Made by a program: the position numbers and the translations under genes. From positions 1 through 10,839 of the forward strand of contig JBGVRF010000076.1 of NCBI GenBank assembly GCA_045128175.1: a stretch of 10,839 nt of DNA, read 5' to 3'. The notes under the pieces are model-generated. The model made no database searches, was not told the DNA's origin, and saw only the letters and a list, made by a program, of their open reading frames with translations. Positions 1 to 5,756 of the stretch are shown here, one piece after another; position 1 is the stretch's first letter; the number at the start of each line of letters is the position of its first letter. The DNA is from Scatosoma sp045128175. Its GTDB lineage: Bacteria; Bacillota; Clostridia; Christensenellales; Borkfalkiaceae.

Positions 1-1
1 A

Positions 2-178
2 GCTTTTGATGAGCATTGTATCAATAAAACAACAATCCAACAAATAGATATTGTTTTAAGTTTTGGGAAAACTAGTTATACGAAATTAATATATAAAAAT
101 TTTACTTACTACATGCAAGTAGAAGCTTTAGCTTCTCAGGAAGCACTGTTTACTTTAATAGAAGAATTGCTTCCATAA
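2..178 (+). CDS. Unrecognised protein, C-terminal fragment (gene starts outside the window)
   Basis: The frame starting at base 2 is open from the window edge to a TAA at 176-178 and gives 58 residues ending in ...LFTLIEELLP. There is no start codon with a ribosome binding site inside, so this is best read as the 3' end of a longer gene. The tail has alternating acidic, aromatic and leucine residues and is probably helical; no family motif is visible. Base composition is clearly more AT-rich than any later gene (codons such as ATA, AAT, TTA and AAA dominate), unlike the GCG/GAC/CTG-rich neighbours, which hints at horizontally acquired DNA. A strong terminator lies about 110 nt downstream. It could also be a chance open frame, as AT-rich DNA is normally stop-rich and 58 codons is short. 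Confidence 0.45.
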   Translation, partial: AFDEHCINKTTIQQIDIVLSFGKTSYTKLIYKNFTYYMQVEALASQEALFTLIEELLP

Positions 179-288
179 CAAACAGGTTTTGGCATTATTA
201 AAAAACGAGATACACTCCACTCGCTTCGCTCGGTCGGTATAACAAAAAGCGGTACATTGTGACAACATTTAAAAATATCTTTATCAAC

Positions 289-324
289 AATAAAAGAAGC
301 TTTCGAGCTTCTTTTATTTTTTTT
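289..324 (+). terminator. Rho-independent terminator after the AT-rich fragment
   Basis: A perfect 12-bp inverted repeat (289-300 and 307-318, AATAAAAGAAGC against its complement) encloses a 6-nt loop TTTCGA and runs directly into a T tract ending at 324. It closes the transcription unit on the left and insulates the promoter at 370. Confidence 0.85.
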
Positions 325-369
325 GCGGTAAAAACGGAGGGAGGAAAACGGAAAATATCCCCAAAACAG

Positions 370-398
370 TTGACAACCACTGCAAAATTGTGTATAAT
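370..398 (+). promoter_or_regulatory. Sigma-A promoter of the tetR-fabK-fabZ-degV operon
   Basis: TTGACA at 370-375 and TATAAT at 393-398 are both exact consensus hexamers separated by the ideal 17 bp. Predicted transcription start is near 405, about 45 nt upstream of the preferred TetR start codon. It is the only strong promoter before the terminator at 3456, so it probably drives all four genes. Confidence 0.88.
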
Positions 399-413
399 GA
401 ATTCGATAAAATG

Positions 414-428
414 AGCACAGTGTGTGCT
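414..428. promoter_or_regulatory. Palindromic operator candidate (TetR autoregulation)
   Basis: AGCACA (414-419), spacer GTG (420-422) and TGTGCT (423-428) form a perfect 6+3+6 inverted repeat just downstream of the predicted transcription start. Its size and place between promoter and first gene fit a TetR-family dimer site that would block transcription. Binding by the neighbouring regulator is inferred. It overlaps the alternative GTG start at 424, which argues for the later TTG start. Confidence 0.55.
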
Positions 429-436
429 GAACGACG

Positions 437-442
437 TAGGAG
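437..442 (+). promoter_or_regulatory. Ribosome binding site that decides the TetR start
   Basis: TAGGAG at 437-442 sits 8 nt upstream of TTG at 451. The upstream in-frame GTG (424) has no Shine-Dalgarno sequence and would leave a leader of only about 20 nt; ATG at 484 lacks a good site too. Confidence 0.6.
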
Positions 443-450
443 AAAGCGCT

Positions 451-1023
451 TTGGCGACAAAAAACGGGCTTATTCAGGACGCGATGTCTGAAAAGATCAT
501 CACGGTAGCGGAAAAGATCGCGCTGACGGACGGGGCAAACGCCGTCACCGTGCGAAAAATTTTAAACGAGCTCGGCGTGAGCAACCGTGTGTTTTACAAT
601 CGGTTCCACAACCTCGACGAAGTTCTTTCCGCCGTGTATGCAAAAATGGTTCTCAAGATGCGCGAGCCTTTGCTTGCGCGCTATGACGAAAAAGAGGATT
701 TTTTCGATTACGTCACCAACGTCGTCACCAAGTGTCTTATCGCGTCCTATGACGTGAAAAAGCATTTCAATCAATACGTTTTTGAAACGGATTCCCTTTC
801 GCAAAGCAATTACGAATGGTATCTGCAGCAGATCAAAAAGCTGTTTTCTTACGCGAAAGCGCACGGACTGATCAAGGACGTGGACGACGACGTTTTGGGC
901 TATGCGATTTGGTGTTTTTGTCGCGGCTACAACGCCGACGCCGTCATGCGGCTGAGCAAGGAAGAGGCCGTCGGGCAATTCCGATACAGTTTCCGTATTC
1001 TGTTGGAAGGCATTAAAAAGTGA
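451..1023 (+). CDS. TetR/AcrR-family transcriptional regulator, candidate regulator of fatty-acid genes
   Basis: A 190-residue protein from TTG 451 (199 if GTG 424 is used). The N-terminal region is a typical TetR DNA-binding domain: an amphipathic first helix (about 10-28) and a helix-turn-helix at 33-54 with LGVSNRVFYNRFHNLDEVL, matching the family pattern GVS..-Y-hF..-k-L. The C-terminal 120 residues form the variable helical ligand/dimer domain with an aromatic and cysteine-containing stretch (YAIWCFCRGY, about 151-160) that may line a hydrophobic pocket. It is first in an operon with fabK, fabZ and degV, behind a consensus promoter and a 15-bp palindrome. TetR proteins that control lipid genes are known (FabR, DesT, Bacillus FadR). 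I infer that this one senses an acyl ligand and represses its own operon; the family call is firm, the ligand is not. Confidence 0.85.
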   Translation: MATKNGLIQDAMSEKIITVAEKIALTDGANAVTVRKILNELGVSNRVFYNRFHNLDEVLSAVYAKMVLKMREPLLARYDEKEDFFDYVTNVVTKCLIASYDVKKHFNQYVFETDSLSQSNYEWYLQQIKKLFSYAKAHGLIKDVDDDVLGYAIWCFCRGYNADAVMRLSKEEAVGQFRYSFRILLEGIKK

Positions 1024-1035
1024 ATAAAATTTTTT

Positions 1036-1053
1036 CGGCGCAAGATCGCGCCG
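1036..1053. other. GC-rich perfect hairpin or palindrome in the tetR-fabK gap
   Basis: CGGCGC (1036-1041), loop AAGATC, GCGCCG (1048-1053): a perfect 6-bp inverted repeat ending 13 nt before the fabK start, just ahead of its GAGGT ribosome binding site (1058-1062). There is no T tract after it, so it is not a terminator. A similar element lies in the fabK-fabZ gap. Confidence 0.5.
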
Positions 1054-1066
1054 TAACGAGGTCGAT

Positions 1067-2014
1067 ATGATCAAGAGTAAAATTTGCGAGCTTTTGGGGA
1101 TCCGATATCCTATTTTTCAAGGCGGTATGGCTTGGGTCGCGGACGCAGACCTGGCGGCTGCGGTCTCCGAAGCGGGCGGGCTTGGCATCATCGCCGGTAT
1201 GAATATGAACGGCGAGCAGCTCCGCGCAGAGATCGGAAAGCTTCGCAGTAAAACGGATAAACCTTTCGGCGTAAACGTCATGTTGATGAGTCCGTTCACC
1301 GCGGAAGTGGCGGAAATCATTGTCGAAGAAAAAGTTCCTGTCGTGACGACGGGTGCGGGCAATCCCTTGCCCTATATCAAAAAGTGGATCGACGCGGGCG
1401 TGAAGGTGATCCCCGTGGTCGCGTCGGTGGCACTGGCGAAAATGGTTGCAAAGCGCGGTGCGACGGCAGTCATTGCGGAAGGCGGCGAATCGGGCGGACA
1501 CATCGGCGAGGCGAACACGATGCCTCTTGTTCCGCAGGTCGTGGACGCGGTGGATATTCCCGTAATCGCGGCGGGCGGCATTGCGGACGGCAGAGGGTTG
1601 GCGGCAGCGTTTATGTTGGGCGCAGAGGGCGCGCAGCTCGGCACTCGGTTTTTGGTCGCGAAGGAATGTAACGTACACCAAACCTATAAAGACAAAGTGC
1701 TGAAAGCCAACGACGGCGGCACGGTGGTAAACGGCAGACGAATCGGGCATCCTGCGCGCGCGTTGAAAAATCCGTTTACGACGCTGTTTGCGGAACGGGA
1801 AAAAGACCCGACGAGCACGGATGAAGAGCTGACCTCGTTCGGTACGGGCGCATTGCGCAAAGCCGTGCAGGAGGGGGATTGGGAAAACGGGTCCTTCCTC
1901 TGCGGACAGGTCGCGGGGCTGGTCAATAAAGAACAGTCTTGCGCGGAAATCGTCGAAGAGATCGTGACCGAAGCGGAAGCGATATTGAAAAATGCGGCGT
2001 CCCGTTGCATATAA
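1067..2014 (+). CDS. fabK: FMN-dependent enoyl-[acyl-carrier-protein] reductase FabK
   Basis: A 315-residue TIM-barrel flavoprotein that reduces trans-2-enoyl-ACP to acyl-ACP with NAD(P)H and FMN, the last step of each elongation cycle in cytoplasmic type II fatty-acid synthesis. The N-terminus (YPIFQGGMAWVAD, 14-26), AGGLGII (36-42), KPFGVNVML (65-73), VTTGAGNP (93-100), GGHIG (143-147, with the catalytic histidine H145), IPVIAAGGIADG (164-175) and LGAEGAQLGTRF (184-195) follow the Streptococcus pneumoniae FabK pattern as I remember it. The length is normal. The related nitronate monooxygenases share the fold, but the adjacent fabZ makes FabK the better call. GAGGT lies 4 nt before ATG 1067, a rather short spacing. 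The gene is second in the operon, 43 nt after tetR. Confidence 0.93.
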   Translation: MIKSKICELLGIRYPIFQGGMAWVADADLAAAVSEAGGLGIIAGMNMNGEQLRAEIGKLRSKTDKPFGVNVMLMSPFTAEVAEIIVEEKVPVVTTGAGNPLPYIKKWIDAGVKVIPVVASVALAKMVAKRGATAVIAEGGESGGHIGEANTMPLVPQVVDAVDIPVIAAGGIADGRGLAAAFMLGAEGAQLGTRFLVAKECNVHQTYKDKVLKANDGGTVVNGRRIGHPARALKNPFTTLFAEREKDPTSTDEELTSFGTGALRKAVQEGDWENGSFLCGQVAGLVNKEQSCAEIVEEIVTEAEAILKNAASRCI

Positions 2015-2031
2015 TTAAACAATGATATTCA

Positions 2032-2046
2032 CGGCGCGAGACGCCG
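2032..2046. other. GC-rich hairpin in the fabK-fabZ gap
   Basis: CGGCG (2032-2036), loop CGAGA, CGCCG (2042-2046) form a 5-bp perfect inverted repeat just before the fabZ ribosome binding site. It shares the CGGCG...CGCCG core with the element at 1036-1053 and has no T tract. It could be an RNA stability or processing hairpin, or a second protein-binding site. Confidence 0.4.
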
Positions 2047-2054
2047 CGTATAAT

Positions 2055-2060
2055 AAGGAG
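2055..2060 (+). promoter_or_regulatory. Unusually distant ribosome binding site of fabZ
   Basis: AAGGAG at 2055-2060 is the only good Shine-Dalgarno match before fabZ, but it lies 17 nt upstream of ATG 2078, where 5-10 nt is usual. No in-frame start with better spacing exists: the TTG at 2062 is in another frame and closes after 11 codons. The start is nonetheless secure because family homology begins at residue 2-3 (RNEIKEILPHREP). Confidence 0.5.
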
Positions 2061-2077
2061 TTTGCTTTACCTAAAAA

Positions 2078-2533
2078 ATGACCAGAAACGAGATTAAAGA
2101 AATTCTACCCCACAGAGAGCCGATGTTGCTCGTAGACGAAGTGCATACAAATGAAGACGGAACGGTGACGGGCAGTTACACCGTCCGTGGCGACGAATTC
2201 TTTTTGCAGGGACATTTTCCCGGCAACCCCATTGTACCCGGCGTCATTTTATGCGAGATCGCAGCACAATGCTCCTGTCTGTTGATGGCCGACAAGGTAA
2301 AGGGAAAAACAACGCTCTATGCGGGCATGAACAACGTGAAATTCAAAGCTCCCGTACACGTGGGAGACACGATAGAGATCACCTGCACGTTTATCCGTTC
2401 GATCGGTCCCTTCTATTTTATGAAAGCGGAAGGAAAAAACGCAGGCAAGCTTGCTCTCACGGGTGAATTCTCTTTTGCGTTGTTGGATAATGACAAAGTG
2501 AAAAATGCGCAAAATGCGCAAAATGAGCAGTAA
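2078..2533 (+). CDS. fabZ: 3-hydroxyacyl-[acyl-carrier-protein] dehydratase FabZ
   Basis: A 151-residue single hot-dog-fold enzyme that dehydrates 3-hydroxyacyl-ACP to trans-2-enoyl-ACP, the substrate of the FabK encoded just upstream. The hallmarks are all present: ILPHREPMLLVD (9-20), GHFPGNPIVPGV (45-56) with catalytic H46, and the central-helix glutamate E60 in ILCEIAAQ. The H-to-E spacing of 14 equals that of E. coli FabZ (H54/E68). YAGMNNVKFKAPVHVGD (81-97) is the conserved substrate-tunnel strand. The last nine residues (143-151) are a low-complexity NAQ-NAQ-NEQ tail encoded by a 9-bp tandem repeat, outside the enzyme core. The gene lies 63 nt after fabK and 27 nt before degV, clearly in the same operon. 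Confidence 0.95.
   Translation: MTRNEIKEILPHREPMLLVDEVHTNEDGTVTGSYTVRGDEFFLQGHFPGNPIVPGVILCEIAAQCSCLLMADKVKGKTTLYAGMNNVKFKAPVHVGDTIEITCTFIRSIGPFYFMKAEGKNAGKLALTGEFSFALLDNDKVKNAQNAQNEQ
2504..2530 (+). repeat. Three 9-bp tandem units at the 3' end of fabZ
   Basis: Units AATGCGCAA (2504-2512), AATGCGCAA (2513-2521) and AATGAGCAG (2522-2530) encode NAQ, NAQ and NEQ, followed by the stop. Replication slippage could change the tail length by three residues without a frameshift. Confidence 0.7.
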
Positions 2534-2560
2534 GACTAAAAAATAACAGGAGAAATAATT

Positions 2561-3424
2561 ATGTATCAATTATTTTGCGATTCAAACTGCGAACTGTGGC
2601 ATACGACCGTAAAAGAACTTGGCTTGAACGTTATTCGGATGCCCTATATTATCGACGATAAAGAGTATTTCTACGATATGGGGGAGAATACCGATTTCAA
2701 GGCGTTTTTCGATAAGATGCGGGAAGGCGCAACGCCTAAAACGGCGGCGTTGAACGAATACGCGTATACCGAATATTTCGAGCCCATCCTTGCGCGAGGC
2801 GAGGATATCTATTACATCACGTTCTCCCATCAGATGAGCGGTACTTTCAATGCAATGAAGAACGTCATCGCGCAGTTGAAAGAGAAATATCCCGATCGAG
2901 AGATCCGTTTTAAAGACAGCAAGCTTATCTCTCTCGGCAGCGGTATGGTCACCTATTACGGGGCTCTGAAATATAAAGAAGGGGCTACCATGGACGAGTT
3001 GGACGCATACCTGGACGACCTCATTGAACATACGGCGACCTATTTCGTCGTCAACGATCTGACCTATTTGCATCGCGGCGGCAGAGTTTCCGGCGTGTCA
3101 AAGGTCGTCGGCAATCTCTTGGGAATAAAGCCCATTCTGTATTTCAACGAAGAAGGGAAGATTCTCAATATCGCAAAGGAAAAAGGCTTCAAAAAAGCTT
3201 TGTCTGCCTTGATAAAATATATGAAGACGAAAGGCAGCGAGTTGGATAAATATAAAGTCTTCGTTGTACAGGCGGACTGTGAAAAGGAAGCGGAAGGATT
3301 TGTGGAGTCCATCCGCGCGGAATTCGGGGATCTGGATATCGTTATGCAACCCGTCGGACCCGTTATCGGCGCGCATTGCGGCCCCGGTATGATCGGACTC
3401 ATTTTCCACAGCAAGGAAAAATAA
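2561..3424 (+). CDS. DegV-family fatty-acid-binding protein (FakB-like)
   Basis: A 287-residue cytoplasmic two-domain DegV protein. Visible motifs in order: an FCDSNCEL start (5-12, family pattern tDS-sdL), ATPKTAALN (57-65, the place of the TSQPs motif), ITFSHQMSGTFNAM (86-99) with the SGT serine that holds the fatty-acid carboxylate, LTYLHRGGRVSG (167-178), NLLGIKPIL (185-193) and the C-terminal PVIGAHCGPGMIG (267-279) with its conserved histidine. In Staphylococcus and Streptococcus the FakB proteins of this family present exogenous fatty acids to the kinase FakA for phosphorylation. Its place directly behind fabK and fabZ supports a lipid role. No FakA gene is in this window, so the partner is elsewhere. 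AGGAG (2548-2552) lies 8 nt before ATG 2561. It is the last gene of the operon, with a terminator 32 nt downstream. Confidence 0.88.
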   Translation: MYQLFCDSNCELWHTTVKELGLNVIRMPYIIDDKEYFYDMGENTDFKAFFDKMREGATPKTAALNEYAYTEYFEPILARGEDIYYITFSHQMSGTFNAMKNVIAQLKEKYPDREIRFKDSKLISLGSGMVTYYGALKYKEGATMDELDAYLDDLIEHTATYFVVNDLTYLHRGGRVSGVSKVVGNLLGIKPILYFNEEGKILNIAKEKGFKKALSALIKYMKTKGSELDKYKVFVVQADCEKEAEGFVESIRAEFGDLDIVMQPVGPVIGAHCGPGMIGLIFHSKEK

Positions 3425-3455
3425 GCTCACACTAATTTTTGTTCATAGTTTTGGA

Positions 3456-3491
3456 GGCAGGGCGTTATGATAACGTCCTGTCTTTTTATAT
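3456..3491 (+). terminator. Intrinsic terminator of the tetR-fabK-fabZ-degV operon
   Basis: CAGGGCGTTA (3458-3467), loop TGA, TAACGTCCTG (3471-3480) form a 10-bp stem with one G-U wobble, extended by a G-U and a G-C pair at the base, followed by a T-rich tract TTTTTATATTTTTATA. It lies 32 nt after the degV stop. Confidence 0.85.
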
Positions 3492-3507
3492 TTTTATACG
3501 TGAACGC

Positions 3508-3547
3508 AGACATGGTATGCCCGTCAACGTTCCACTGGACCATGTCT
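3508..3547. repeat. 9-bp perfect inverted repeat with a 22-nt loop
   Basis: AGACATGGT (3508-3516) and ACCATGTCT (3539-3547) are exact complements. There is no T tract and no similarity to the hairpin-array modules. It may be a protein-binding site or the edge of a decayed element; function unknown. Confidence 0.4.
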
Positions 3548-3630
3548 TTCTATCTTTCGTTGGTGAGGAAAAGAGCTTTGTTCCTACCGAGCTGCGTTGC
3601 TTTTCAGAACGTTTTTTACTATATCGTGTC

Positions 3631-3730
3631 GGAGGTCAAGGGACTCAGTTCCTTGCAGGTGTGGGCGGAGCCCACGAAAATAAGCCACCCTTTAAGCAAG
3701 CTTTGCTTGCTCCTCACGCCTTCAAGCGTA
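3631..3730 (-). repeat. Hairpin-array repeat, diverged inverted copy
   Basis: This stretch matches the reverse complement of the array at 5757-5959. The boundary GGAGGTCAAGG (3631-3641) corresponds to the far end of that element. In order it keeps hairpin H8 (CAAGGGAC-TCA-GTTCCTTG, 3637-3655, one G-U pair), H7 (GTGGGC-GGA-GCCCAC, 3661-3675), a stem best aligned with H6 (GCAAGC-TTT-GCTTGC, 3696-3710) and a decayed H4 (ACGC...GCGT, 3716-3729). H5 and everything beyond H4 are missing. Stems are preserved while loops differ, including an apparent G-C to C-G swap in the H6 stem. Orientation is opposite to the other two copies. Confidence 0.75.
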
Positions 3731-3734
3731 TAAA
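3707..3734 (+). promoter_or_regulatory. Weak promoter candidate before the CmpB-type gene
   Basis: TTGCTC (3707-3712) and TATAAA (3729-3734) are 16 bp apart, 51 nt before ATG 3786, overlapping the end of the inverted repeat copy. An operon terminator lies upstream, so some promoter is needed here, but the -35 match is poor. Confidence 0.3.
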
Positions 3735-3785
3735 TCCCGCCTTTTTTCGCAAACTGTAACCAAACAAGCGTAAGAGGGGAAGGAT

Positions 3786-4379
3786 ATGAAAAAATCAACG
3801 GTAAAAGATCCGCACGGCGGGCAAAGCGAACAGGAACGGTTCGGGCTCAGCCGTTATTTTTTGCTGACAATGGCGCTGTCTTTCCTGGGCTGGGCATTTG
3901 AAACCTGTCTGCTGCGGATCACGACGGGAAAATGGCACGACCGCGGCTTTTTGAGTATGCCCTTATGCCCTATCTACGGCTGTTCGCTGATCGCGGCATA
4001 TTTTCTGCTCGGTACTCCCGACGAGCCGCGCGGGATACTGCAAAAAATCGAAAACAAGGGGGGCAGGTATGCGTTGTACCTGCTTTTCGCCTTTTTGATC
4101 CCGTCCGCAGCAGAGCTTTTCGTAGCGCTGTTTTTCGACAAAGTCTTTCACGTATGGCTTTGGAGCTATGACGATCTGCCCATGAATCTCGACGGCTACG
4201 TCTGTCTACCTGTTTCGCTGGCTTGGGCGGTGTTGATCTTCTTTTTTATGAAATTTGTTTTTTCACCGCTCAAACGCCTGTTTGGAAAACTCCCGCGTGG
4301 ACTTTCAAGCGTCCTTGCGATAATACTTTTGCTGGCGCTTATCGTCGATCTAGGCGTATCGATAAAACATATCTTATGA
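3786..4379 (+). CDS. CmpB-type integral membrane protein (putative ABC-transporter type IV family)
   Basis: A 197-residue membrane protein with about five predicted helices (roughly 23-43, 58-77, 96-118, 139-159, 173-191) and a polar, charged N-terminus. Conserved-looking blocks are SFLGWAFET (32-40), RGFLSMPLCPIYG (53-65) and WLWSYDDLPMNLDGYVCLPV (124-143), which match the pattern I associate with the PF06541 'putative ABC-transporter type IV' family common in Clostridia. Despite that name the molecular function is not established, and no ATP-binding partner is present here. AGGGG (3775-3779) sits 6 nt before ATG 3786. The flippase start follows 11 nt after its stop, so the two are probably co-transcribed and may act together at the membrane; that link is inference. 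Confidence 0.75.
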   Translation: MKKSTVKDPHGGQSEQERFGLSRYFLLTMALSFLGWAFETCLLRITTGKWHDRGFLSMPLCPIYGCSLIAAYFLLGTPDEPRGILQKIENKGGRYALYLLFAFLIPSAAELFVALFFDKVFHVWLWSYDDLPMNLDGYVCLPVSLAWAVLIFFFMKFVFSPLKRLFGKLPRGLSSVLAIILLLALIVDLGVSIKHIL

Positions 4380-4390
4380 AAGGAGAAAAT

Positions 4391-5749
4391 ATGGAAAACG
4401 CAACGCCAAAAAAACAACCCAAATACGCAAAGCTCAGATTTTTAAAAGGCGCGGCATGGATCGCCGCAGGCGGTTTTATTGCAAAAATCGTCGGCGCGAT
4501 CTATCGGATCCCGCTCACCAACCTCATCGGCGGACATGGATTGGGGCTATATCAGCTCGTCTATCCCGTTTATTGCCTACTGCTCACGATCTCGGCAACG
4601 GGCATTCCGTCGTCGATCGCAAAACTCACCGCCGAACGCCTGGAAAAAGGGGAATCGGATAAACCCGTATTCAAAACGTCCATAAAGCTGTTTTTGCTTA
4701 TTGGAACGGGCGGAACTCTACTGATGGCGGCGCTTGCGCCAATCCTCGCCAAAGCGCAAGGCGCGGAAGAGGTTTTGGGCGGCTATTTCGTGCTCGCGCC
4801 CGCAGTGTTGCTCGTGTCTGCTATCTCCGTATTCCGAGGCTGGTTCCAAGGCAGAAATCAGATGTTCCCCACCGCCGTTTCGGAAGTCACAGAACAGATC
4901 GTTAAAGTGGGCTTCGGATTGTTGTTCGCATACCTGTATAGGTCGAACGTCCAAAAAGCGGTGGTTTTCCTATTGCTTGCAGTGTCTATTTCCGAAGCCA
5001 TCGCGTTGCTCGTTATGTGGATACTTTTTAAACGCGTACCTGCCCCCACCCTACAAAAAAAAGAGGGGGGCAGGGTCGCGATGAGATCCGTCTTGAAACT
5101 GAGTATTCCCGTCACCCTCAGCTCGATATTGCTCCCTCTCTCGGGGTTGCTCGACAGCGTACTGGTCCCCCGTCTTTTGGGTGGATACGCCGCCGATCCC
5201 GTGTCCTTATTCGGATTGTTTTCGGGCGGTGCGGTGACGATCGTCAATCTGCCCGTATCCGTATGCTACGGCATAGCGGCCGCCAGCGTTCCCGCCGTTG
5301 CCGCCGCTACCGCTAAAAACAGTCCGTCAAACGCAAAGGATACGCGAAAACGAATTCTCTTTTCCCTTCTGATCACGTTGGCGATCGCCGCGCCGTCCGC
5401 ACTGGGGCTGTATTTCTTTGCCGAGCCCGCGGCGAAGATCATTTTTCGAAGTCTGCAAGGGGAAGAACTGCAAACGTTGATCGGATTGGTGAAAATCTTT
5501 TCGATAAGCGCGCTGACTCTGTCGCTTGTACAAACGTTATCGGCGTGCTTGACCGCACAAGGAAAACCGCAATACGCGGCGCTGTCCATGCTGATCGCCG
5601 TGACGGTGAAAACGGCGGTGTACGTGGTATTGCTTCAAAACCCGCAAATTTCTGTTTTCGGGCTCGCCCATGCGACAAACGTTTGCTATTTGGTTGCGTT
5701 TTTGCTGAATTTGTTGTATAATTTAAGGGTAGCGAATAAGAAAAAGTAA
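4391..5749 (+). CDS. SpoVB/YabM-like lipid-linked oligosaccharide flippase (MOP superfamily)
   Basis: A 452-residue polytopic membrane protein, about 12 helices, of the polysaccharide-biosynthesis/MurJ-like branch of the MOP exporters, which flip lipid-linked sugars such as peptidoglycan precursors across the membrane. Family signatures are AKIVGAIYRIPLTNLIG (31-47), GHGLGLYQLVYPVY (48-61), GIPSSIAKLTAE (71-82), FRGWFQGRNQMFPTAVSEVTEQ (split blocks within 148-169), and a second-half repeat beginning LKLSIPVTLSSILLPLSG (235-252). It is somewhat shorter than Bacillus SpoVB or YabM (over 500), probably through shorter loops or a missing terminal helix pair. ATG 4391 is preceded by AGGAG (4381-4385) at 5 nt. 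An in-frame upstream GTG at 4223 would add 56 residues lying inside the preceding gene and is rejected. A MazG fusion follows, as in yabM-yabN. Confidence 0.88.
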   Translation: MENATPKKQPKYAKLRFLKGAAWIAAGGFIAKIVGAIYRIPLTNLIGGHGLGLYQLVYPVYCLLLTISATGIPSSIAKLTAERLEKGESDKPVFKTSIKLFLLIGTGGTLLMAALAPILAKAQGAEEVLGGYFVLAPAVLLVSAISVFRGWFQGRNQMFPTAVSEVTEQIVKVGFGLLFAYLYRSNVQKAVVFLLLAVSISEAIALLVMWILFKRVPAPTLQKKEGGRVAMRSVLKLSIPVTLSSILLPLSGLLDSVLVPRLLGGYAADPVSLFGLFSGGAVTIVNLPVSVCYGIAAASVPAVAAATAKNSPSNAKDTRKRILFSLLITLAIAAPSALGLYFFAEPAAKIIFRSLQGEELQTLIGLVKIFSISALTLSLVQTLSACLTAQGKPQYAALSMLIAVTVKTAVYVVLLQNPQISVFGLAHATNVCYLVAFLLNLLYNLRVANKKK

Positions 5750-5756
5750 TTATATT

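Larger units (their letters stand above)
3425..3785. other. Gene-free stretch between degV and the CmpB-type gene
   Basis: About 360 nt with no convincing gene. It holds the operon terminator (3456-3491), a 9-bp inverted repeat (3508-3547), an inverted diverged copy of the hairpin repeat (3631-3730) and a weak promoter candidate. Two overlapping + strand open frames (3439-3759, 3467-3733) have no ribosome binding site, begin in or beside the terminator, and their C-termini are translations of the repeat. They are probably not genes. Confidence 0.7.

Noticed and set aside
424..450. GTG 424 as start of the TetR gene
   Set aside because: It lies within the palindrome, about 20 nt after the predicted transcription start, with no Shine-Dalgarno sequence; TTG 451 has TAGGAG at 8 nt. 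It is kept only as an alternative.
562..1750. Long minus-strand frames opposite tetR and fabK
   Set aside because: They are shadows of strongly supported + strand genes in GC-rich codons, without ribosome binding sites or recognisable domains.
1067..2014. Nitronate monooxygenase as the identity of the flavoprotein
   Set aside because: The fold is shared, but the FabK-like N-terminus, the GGHIG block and the adjacent fabZ favour enoyl-ACP reductase.
3439..3759. Possible small protein genes in the gap after degV (frames 3439-3759 and 3467-3733)
   Set aside because: They begin in or beside the terminator, have no ribosome binding site, and their C-termini are translations of the hairpin repeat (the GTQFLAGVG-like peptide recurs on the opposite strand at 5762-5965).
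4223..4390. 56-residue extension of the flippase from GTG 4223
   Set aside because: It overlaps the CmpB-type gene in another frame and lacks a ribosome binding site; ATG 4391 has AGGAG and begins the family homology.
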